Source of the DNA: Sporosarcina sp. ZBG7A
GTDB lineage: Bacteria > Bacillota > Bacilli > Bacillales_A > Planococcaceae
Direction: 5' to 3'
NCBI RefSeq assembly: GCF_000813425.1
Contig: NZ_JWIB01000051.1
Span: 1 to 46,571 of the forward strand
Length of the DNA: 46,571 bases
Part shown: one piece after another, positions 41,767 through 46,571 of the stretch
Position numbering within the stretch: the stretch's first letter is position 1
How the letters are laid out: every line of letters begins with the position of its first letter
Position numbers and translations under genes: made by a program
The notes under the pieces: model-generated
The model's database searches: none
Seen by the model: only the letters and a program-made list of their open reading frames with translations
What the model was told of the DNA's origin: nothing

Positions 41767-41934
41767 ATCGAGCGGGTTTCCTCTCGTATCGATCGCCTTG
41801 CAGCCAGAATCGAGCGGGTTCCCTCTAGTATCGATCGCCTTGCAGCCAGAATCGAGCGGGTTCCCTCTAGTATCGAGCGCCTTGCAACCAGAATCGAGCG
41901 GGTTCCCTCTCGTATGAATCTCCTTGCACTCAAA
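41767..41934. repeat. 42-nt (2 x 21) phased intergenic repeat array 4
   Basis: Four tandem 42-nt units (41767-41808, 41809-41850, 41851-41892, 41893-41934). Each is two related 21-nt halves: ATCGAGCGGGTTCCCTCTAG plus one base, and ATCGATCGCCTTGCAGCCAG plus one base. ATCGA recurs at 41767, 41788, 41809, 41830, 41851, 41872 and 41893. Units 2 and 3 are nearly identical; the second half of unit 4 has decayed. A minus-strand reading frame through it is an artefact of the 21-nt period. It lies between the terminator of one gene and the promoter of the next. Confidence 0.9.
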
Positions 41935-42162
41935 ACACGCATAGTCCTCTTAACAGCCACTAAGTAACAATAGTAAACTTCTACGCGTGACTCAAGAACA
42001 CGCAACATACGTTGGGAAAACTTGTTTCAACAACTAATTGAGGGACGCTTCTCAAAAATTGAAACCACAATTGTAATCTGCAGTTTATGTAAAGTTTATG
42101 TAAATAAGGTACACTGTTTAAATGGTTTATAGCTCAAGACATTCTGCAGAGGAGGTCAAACA
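41935..42162 (+). promoter_or_regulatory. Upstream region of the DHA2 exporter gene with direct repeat
   Basis: Together with array 4 this fills the 470-nt gap 41693-42162; I see no gene in it. TTTATGTAAA is repeated directly at 42084-42093 and 42095-42104 (11-bp period), just before a TACACT -10-like box (42110-42115). The -35 match is weak. The direct repeat could be a regulator site, as MFS drug exporters are often controlled by local repressors, but no regulator gene is adjacent. Confidence 0.4.
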
Positions 42163-43794
42163 ATGGCAGTAGAAAAAACATCTAAAGTGAACATCGGCTT
42201 TATTATTCTGTTGGTTGGTGTGTTCATGGCGGCACTGGACAACGGGATAATCAGTGCGGCACTTACAACCATTAACACCTCATTCGATGTAAGTGCTACG
42301 CAAGGATCTTGGGGGATTACTCTGTACACGCTAGGTCTTGCTGTGATGACGCCGATCGTCGGGAAACTCGCTGACCGGTATGGACGCAAAAAACTCTTCC
42401 TCATTGAAATTGTGATCTTCACCATCGGTTCACTCGGGGTAGCGCTCAGTCCAAATTTCACGCTATTCCTCGCAGCGCGTTTGTTCCAATCATTTGGTGG
42501 TGGTGGTATTTTCATTATCGCGAGCTCTCATGTATTAAGTACGTTTACGAAAGAAAAGCAAGGCAGCATGCTCGGACTTCTTGGCGGGATGAACGGAATC
42601 GCGTCAGTTGTCGGACCGAACATCGGGAGTTTCCTTATCGATATCACAGGAAACTGGCATTGGCTATTTCTGATTAATGTTCCTATCGGGATCGCACTCG
42701 TCGTAGTCGGTTTCTTCTCATTGGAAGAAACAAAATCCTATGTTATGTCTAAAATTGACTTCCTCGGGATTTCGCTCTTGTCCTTCTCTATATTGAGCGT
42801 CATGTTCGCGATTAATAACATTGGACGTGGTGGTTCCTTCACTGAAGCAATCGTAAAATGGAGTGTGCTTGGACTTTTAGTTCTCGGAGTCTTAATTTTC
42901 GCAACCCTCATCTTTGTTGAAAAGCGCAACGAACAGGGGGATAAAATCGACCCGATTCTTCCATATAGCTTACTTCGCAAGCCCACTTATGCGATGACAA
43001 TGGTAATGGGATTATTATCAGGGACGTTCATCGGTGCGATTATTTTCATTCCATCCTTTGCACAACAAATCCTCGGAATTTCCGCCGCGAAATCAGGCTA
43101 CTGGATGACACCCCTTGCACTCGCTTCAGGTATCGGAGCCGGTGGAGGAGGTTATTTTGTAGATAAAAAAGGACCAGTGAAGACGTTGATTTTTGCAGGA
43201 ATCATCGGGATCATCGGCTTCGGTGGTCTTGGTTACTTTGTGGATACTAAATTGCTGTTCATCGTTTTCTCTGTCATCGCAGGAGCAGGATTCGGATTTG
43301 TACTGGGCGCACCATTGACCGTCCTCACTTCAAATGCTGCTGGGACACAAAAAGGCTCTGCTATCGGAACTCTTTCCGTAGCGCGTCAAGTAGGACTGAC
43401 CATTTCTCCAACTATCTTTGCGGTGTTCATCCAAAATGGATTCAGTAAAATTGGAGACCTGATCCCTCAGAAGTTGAAGGAACACGGAATCGATCCTAGT
43501 CAACTTCCAGAAGGTTCTATGGAGGAATTGGCGGGTAGCAGCTACGGAGATTTGCAAGCTAAAATTGACCAGATCCCTGCACCTGAAGTGCGAGACGCTT
43601 TGCATGAAGCATTTCAACAAGCTGCGCACTCAGCATATGAACCGATCTATTTAACAACCGCTTTCATGGCGCTTCTCATGATCATCATTTCCATTGTGTT
43701 TAGTAAACAATATAAACAAGACGCGATTGAAAGCGACAGATTAGATAAACAGGAAACACAGAAAAACCAACAGAGTGTTTCAAAAAACGAATAA
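42163..43794 (+). CDS. DHA2-family (14-helix) drug/H+ antiporter, EmrB/QacA type
   Basis: 543-residue membrane exporter. Motif D1/C-type and A-type signatures are present: FMAALDNGIISAALTTI in helix 1, GKLADRYGRKKLFL in loop 2-3, and LFQSFGGGGIFIIASSHVLS in helix 4. MNGIASVVGPNIGSFLID carries the antiporter motif. About 14 helices are predicted, with a hydrophilic external loop late in the protein (about 432-495, KLKEHGIDPSQLPEG ... RDALHEAFQQAAH) typical of DHA2 members. Tail is charged. Substrates unknown. ATG follows AGAGGAGGTCAAACA. Confidence 0.9.
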   Translation: MAVEKTSKVNIGFIILLVGVFMAALDNGIISAALTTINTSFDVSATQGSWGITLYTLGLAVMTPIVGKLADRYGRKKLFLIEIVIFTIGSLGVALSPNFTLFLAARLFQSFGGGGIFIIASSHVLSTFTKEKQGSMLGLLGGMNGIASVVGPNIGSFLIDITGNWHWLFLINVPIGIALVVVGFFSLEETKSYVMSKIDFLGISLLSFSILSVMFAINNIGRGGSFTEAIVKWSVLGLLVLGVLIFATLIFVEKRNEQGDKIDPILPYSLLRKPTYAMTMVMGLLSGTFIGAIIFIPSFAQQILGISAAKSGYWMTPLALASGIGAGGGGYFVDKKGPVKTLIFAGIIGIIGFGGLGYFVDTKLLFIVFSVIAGAGFGFVLGAPLTVLTSNAAGTQKGSAIGTLSVARQVGLTISPTIFAVFIQNGFSKIGDLIPQKLKEHGIDPSQLPEGSMEELAGSSYGDLQAKIDQIPAPEVRDALHEAFQQAAHSAYEPIYLTTAFMALLMIIISIVFSKQYKQDAIESDRLDKQETQKNQQSVSKNE

Positions 43795-43807
43795 TGCAGT
43801 TTTACCG

Positions 43808-43838
43808 AACCGTTCAGAACACTCCTGAACGGTTTTTT
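43808..43838 (+). terminator. Terminator after the DHA2 exporter gene
   Basis: 10-bp stem AACCGTTCAG / CTGAACGGTT, seven-base loop, then TTTT. Confidence 0.9.
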
Positions 43839-43848
43839 CACACCATAA

Positions 43849-43876
43849 AACCCGAAGCTTACACACACTTCGGGTT
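43849..43876 (-). terminator. Terminator at the end of the lipoprotein gene
   Basis: Minus-strand stem AACCCGAAG / CTTCGGGTT, overlapping the stop codon, followed by TTA. Confidence 0.7.
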
Positions 43877-44450
43877 ACTCTTTCCACTCTGCTTTTAAGA
43901 GGAGGCAGCGATCATAAGCTTGTAGCTGTTTCAACGCGTTTTCATCATCCATGTTAAACGTTTGAACCCTTCCACTTGCTGAGACGATATAGTATGCAAG
44001 ATAAGCAACTTCCCCTTGTTTCAAAGTGAGTTCACTTTCAAAGGCCGGCATTAACGTCGATCCTCCAGGCATTCCTTCTAGTTCAGGTAGTAAACGTCCG
44101 CCTGGTGAACTGAAAAGGATTCGTTCGATCGTATTTTCATCTGTTTGCTGAACCCCAAACCCAATTAGCGGTACTTGCTGTTCTGCTGAACCATTCCATG
44201 GGATTTCCGCAAGCGTTCCTACGTACTCCCCGTGTTCATATTGCTCAATGGTGAGTTGAATACTTTTGCCATCCGCTAATGTGTCTTTTGAAGTAAAATG
44301 CAGGGCGTCCATTCCACCTGCACTGTAGATTAACCGCTGTTCATCCTCCGTCAACGTTCTTTGTGTCAACGTGATGGACTTGCCTCCAAAGCATCCCGCT
44401 AACAACAATGTTGCGAATAACCATACTCCAGCAACACAAAATCGTTTCAC
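43875..44450 (-). CDS. Hypothetical lipoprotein
   Basis: 191-residue predicted surface lipoprotein. GTG 44450 gives the signal peptide MKRFCVAGVWLFATLLLAGC, with lipidated Cys20, and lies six bases after AAAGGGG; the ATG at 44456 is directly against that site. The mature domain is beta-rich and mixed (SITLTQRTLTEDEQRLIYSAGG ... LHFTSKDTLADGKSIQLTIEQYEHGEY ... VAYLAYYIVSASGRVQTFNM). I do not recognise a family. It is preceded on the same strand by the Dph6-like gene (24-nt gap), so they may be cotranscribed. Confidence 0.75.
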   Translation of the reverse strand: MKRFCVAGVWLFATLLLAGCFGGKSITLTQRTLTEDEQRLIYSAGGMDALHFTSKDTLADGKSIQLTIEQYEHGEYVGTLAEIPWNGSAEQQVPLIGFGVQQTDENTIERILFSSPGGRLLPELEGMPGGSTLMPAFESELTLKQGEVAYLAYYIVSASGRVQTFNMDDENALKQLQAYDRCLLLKAEWKE

Positions 44451-44474
44451 ACGCATCCCCTTTGTTTGTTAGCG

Positions 44475-45131
44475 TTATTCGACGCAGTCTGTCGGTAAAA
44501 AGACGTAGTTTCCTTTTTCCACAGGTTCCCCAAATACAAGTGGAACTCGCTCACTAAAAATCGGTCCATCAGCAACGACTGTATGGAATTCACCGGACTC
44601 TCCACAACTATCGATTCCGAGCGCTTCGAGTTCATCCATTAATTCAATTGTAAAACGTTCTCCCAGAAAGCGTTTCGGCATCCGACTGGTGTCCACTACA
44701 ATAATATACGCTTCAAATCCTGCAGCAATGAATTCCTCCAACAATTGCCGTCTCGGGATAAGCCATAGCGGATGCCATGCAGTCATCCCTGCTTGTTCAC
44801 ATGCTTGTTGAACCCAAGTTCGATGGTCTTCTAAATCGATATCGCCAAATACACCATAGCGAATCCCTGCATCTGTGCATTCTTTCATGGCGTCGATAAA
44901 TTCTTGTTCATAGGTCTCCCAGGATGCCTGTCGTGTCATCAACGGAACCTTCAATCGCTCTGCTTGCGCATGAATGACCGATTCCGGCAAAGCATGAGAG
45001 CGAGATCGGTCTGCCTCTTCTTCAAACATTGTCCATATACGTGTGAGGGTCTCCCCGTTTTCCAACGCTTTGTAAACGGCCATGGTGGAATCCTTACCGC
45101 CACTCCAGGATGCTACAAATTTCCGATCCAT
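44475..45131 (-). CDS. Dph6-like ATP pyrophosphatase (adenine nucleotide alpha hydrolase family)
   Basis: 218-residue cytoplasmic protein of the MJ0570/Dph6 family. The PP-loop SGGKDST is at residues 10-16. Family elements: RYGVFGDIDLEDHRTW, WHPLWLIPRRQLLEEFIAAGFEAYIIVVD, and the C-terminal GIDSCGESGEFHTVVADGP. In archaea and eukaryotes Dph6 amidates diphthine on EF2, but bacteria lack diphthamide, so the bacterial substrate is unknown. ATG 45131 gives the family start; GTG 45140 is against its ribosome-binding site. Cys in DSCGESGE is conserved in the family. Confidence 0.85.
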   Translation of the reverse strand: MDRKFVASWSGGKDSTMAVYKALENGETLTRIWTMFEEEADRSRSHALPESVIHAQAERLKVPLMTRQASWETYEQEFIDAMKECTDAGIRYGVFGDIDLEDHRTWVQQACEQAGMTAWHPLWLIPRRQLLEEFIAAGFEAYIIVVDTSRMPKRFLGERFTIELMDELEALGIDSCGESGEFHTVVADGPIFSERVPLVFGEPVEKGNYVFLPTDCVE

Positions 45132-45195
45132 ACAATCCACTCTCCCTCTCTAGTTACTTGCAGACAGTATAGCACGACCATTTCCCTATGCAAAA

Positions 45196-45224
45196 ACCCT
45201 CTACGCACAAATGGCATAGAGGGT
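45196..45224 (-). terminator. Terminator after the DinB-like gene
   Basis: Stem ACCCTCTA.GC / GC.TAGAGGGT followed by TTTTTG on the minus strand. Confidence 0.85.
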
Positions 45225-45264
45225 GATTTGCTAAGTAACCTTTGTTCGATTAACGAACTTCCGG

Positions 45265-45771
45265 TTAAATTGCTTTTTTCAGTTGTAATGATTCGATTGT
45301 ATCACGCAATTGTTTCAAATGACGCTTTTCATGCAATCCAACAAACGGGAACCATTGACACAATGGAATTTGTCCAAAAATCGGATGCTTGCATGACTTT
45401 TTCATAAGCGACTCTTTGTTGCTGCTATCATATACGTCGAGCAAATATATCCGGGAATTGTGTAATTCCTGTTTCATCTCGCAAAGCGTCTTGAATGTAT
45501 CCGAAGGAACTGTTCTTCCTGGAGCCTCTACTTTAATGATGCGGTTCGTTGAAATGGAAATTGGCTTCTTCATCGCTTTCGGACTTTCAGGATTTTTCAA
45601 TTCCTTTGCCACATTTGAAGCGATGAGCGTTTCCATGAGCGAGAGATGCTCGAGGATTTGTTTCGGTGACCAGCCACCATTGGCAGGTTTCCGATTGAGT
45701 TCCTCATTCGTCAGTCCTTGGACTGCTTGTAAAATCTTCTTGCGTATTTTGTTATTGCCTTCAAAAACCAT
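45265..45771 (-). CDS. DinB-superfamily metal-binding protein
   Basis: 168-residue predicted four-helix-bundle protein. NGGWSPKQILEHLSLMETLI is the DinB/YfiT-type first motif with a His, and the last motif FVGLHEKRHLKQL holds two more, giving the three-His metal site. Members act in thiol-dependent or unknown reactions (bacillithiol transferases are among them); the function here is not known. ATG 45771 follows AGGAGGGGTACC; an 11-residue upstream extension covers the ribosome-binding site. Transcribed alone. Confidence 0.82.
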   Translation of the reverse strand: MVFEGNNKIRKKILQAVQGLTNEELNRKPANGGWSPKQILEHLSLMETLIASNVAKELKNPESPKAMKKPISISTNRIIKVEAPGRTVPSDTFKTLCEMKQELHNSRIYLLDVYDSSNKESLMKKSCKHPIFGQIPLCQWFPFVGLHEKRHLKQLRDTIESLQLKKAI

Positions 45772-45866
45772 GGTACCCCTCCTACGCATTTTTCGCGTCT
45801 GCATTCTCTCTGAAATATATTAGAATCATACGCTCATATTCATGAAAAAGGAACCCTAAATTTAAC

Positions 45867-45910
45867 TGTCAGAATAGTAAATTCCCATCCCTTTTATAGC
45901 CTATCTGACA
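45867..45910. repeat. Inverted repeat in non-coding gap 45772-46055
   Basis: TGTCAGAATAG (45867-45877) pairs with CTATCTGACA (45901-45910) with one bulged base; the 23-nt loop is AT-rich. There is no T-run, so a terminator is unlikely. It is upstream of the DinB-like gene and could be an operator or a decayed element. Nothing else is recognisable in this 284-nt gap apart from the terminator at 46021. Confidence 0.35.
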
Positions 45911-46020
45911 CCGATCATAGACCACCTTTCAAAAGAATACAACCTTTATGGGTTAATCCTATTGCGAAAGGGTTTCTAGAGGTTTTTTATGCAGAAATAA
46001 TGGTTGGATTTATATAAAAA

Positions 46021-46046
46021 AACAGGCCCTCAAAAGAGAACCTGTT
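46021..46046 (-). terminator. Terminator after the PCYCGC lipoprotein gene
   Basis: Stem AACAGG..CTC / GAG..CCTGTT followed by a run of T on the minus strand. Confidence 0.85.
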
Positions 46047-46055
46047 TTCCTTATC

Positions 46056-46550
46056 TTATGATGGCATTGGCGTATCCGTTGGACGCGCGTACCCTTTGTT
46101 GTAATCTGTGTCGATTGTTTTACGAATTTCTTTCAACGATTTTCCTTCTTGCGCCATGGTGACAGACTTGACTGCAATTTCTACACAGACGTCACATCGT
46201 GTTCCATGGTCATCCCATACGACCGAACCATCTTTGCGGATTTCATCCACAAAACAGTTCAAGTTGCTGCCGTGATCTGCGCTATCCGCACATCCACAGT
46301 AGCATGGCATGTATTTCAAAATGTCTTCCGCGCTTCCTGCTACTTGATAAACAAGTTGAAGATCATCTGATTTGTCATCGAGGAAAGCAGGCAGTTCTTC
46401 TGCAGACGCAGTGACTTGTTGTAAGTCACCATTCGGAAGTTGTTTTTCTTCACCCACGGCTAATGCTGGCGTTTCTTCATGAGGCTGTTCTGTAGCCGTT
46501 TTCCCACCGCATGCAGCGAGAACAATCACAAGTACAGCTAAGATCGGCAT
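46056..46550 (-). CDS. PCYCGC-domain lipoprotein
   Basis: 164 residues as read. Hydrophobic N-terminus MPILAVLVIVLAAC ends in a lipobox Cys14. The domain contains YMPCYCGCADSADHG, the PCYCGC motif, then NLNCFV and TRCDVCVEIA, so seven cysteines follow the motif start and may bind metal or form disulfides. Function of the family (PF13798) is unknown. The N-region lacks the usual Lys/Arg, and no good ribosome-binding site precedes 46550. An in-frame TAA lies seven codons upstream, so the true start may be non-canonical, or the sequence near the window edge may be imperfect. Confidence 0.82.
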   Translation of the reverse strand: MPILAVLVIVLAACGGKTATEQPHEETPALAVGEEKQLPNGDLQQVTASAEELPAFLDDKSDDLQLVYQVAGSAEDILKYMPCYCGCADSADHGSNLNCFVDEIRKDGSVVWDDHGTRCDVCVEIAVKSVTMAQEGKSLKEIRKTIDTDYNKGYARPTDTPMPS

Positions 46551-46571
46551 GTGGGCTAACCTAAATTAATG

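Noticed and set aside
41757..42008. 83-codon minus-strand frame encoding repeated RSILxARRSILEGT
   Set aside because: Produced by the 21-nt (seven-codon) period of array 4; no ribosome-binding site and no family similarity.
44447..44635. 62-codon minus-strand frame overlapping the Dph6-like gene end
   Set aside because: Alternate-frame reading of a conserved gene with no start signal.
1..46571. Mobile elements, prophage, toxin-antitoxin or defence system
   Set aside because: No transposase, integrase, phage, restriction, toxin or nuclease-effector genes or target-site duplications are visible; gene content is core-like.

Overview
The window looks like a chromosomal segment from a low-to-mid GC Gram-positive rod of the Bacillales, most likely Planococcaceae (Sporosarcina or a close relative). 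Nearly every protein has a close Bacillus subtilis counterpart (Mrp antiporter, YclNOPQ, NsrR/Hmp, YkvI, BmrA-like, TcyP, YngI, YerD, YdaT). Ribosome-binding sites are strong AGGAGG-type, and TTG starts are frequent. I see no rRNA, tRNA, insertion sequence, prophage or CRISPR array. The genus is inference; the phylum-level assignment is solid.

Layout. 1-6160: the seven-gene Na+/H+ antiporter operon mrpABCDEFG (minus strand) behind a consensus promoter and a roughly 250-nt structured leader. A KdpD-like universal stress protein gene diverges from it. 6970-15140: housekeeping and stress genes: murB, a Rieske-FAD oxidoreductase, ppaC, the divergent nsrR/hmp nitric-oxide module, a YkvI-type transporter with a previously uncalled 51-aa membrane protein upstream, a PfpI-type protein and an alkyladenine glycosylase. 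15260-22310: a BmrA-like ABC exporter coupled to a cysteine-free uracil-DNA-glycosylase-like protein, an unrecognised membrane protein, a NiaP-like transporter with a palindromic operator, and a DUF342 protein. 22310-26100: a Fur-controlled yclNOPQ-type siderophore importer. 26170-33840: a DUF6612-type lipoprotein, an ABC exporter, hflX, a VOC protein, putP, a guaD-like deaminase and a DUF2188 protein. 33840-39270: acyl-CoA synthetase, YerD-like glutamate-synthase-related protein, NfrA-like reductase and a methyltransferase. 39290-46571: tcyP, a RimL-type acetyltransferase, a DHA2-type exporter, two lipoproteins, a Dph6-like ATPase and a DinB-like protein.

The genes together suggest a cell equipped for alkali/sodium stress (Mrp, PutP), iron scavenging (Ycl), nitric oxide detoxification (NsrR/Hmp), cystine uptake and drug efflux. 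Most of it is ordinary core-genome content, not an accessory island.

The most unusual structure is not a gene. Four intergenic arrays (1-80, 9507-9632, 39294-39457, 41767-41934) are built from unrelated or only partly related units, yet all keep a strict 20- or 21-nt period, two turns of the DNA helix. All lie just downstream of genes, mostly at convergent junctions. Other items worth a look are the mrp leader with mutually exclusive helices, the twin GTACGTAC dyads between murB and the Rieske-FAD gene, the cysteine-free family-4-like UDG, and the small membrane protein upstream of ykvI.
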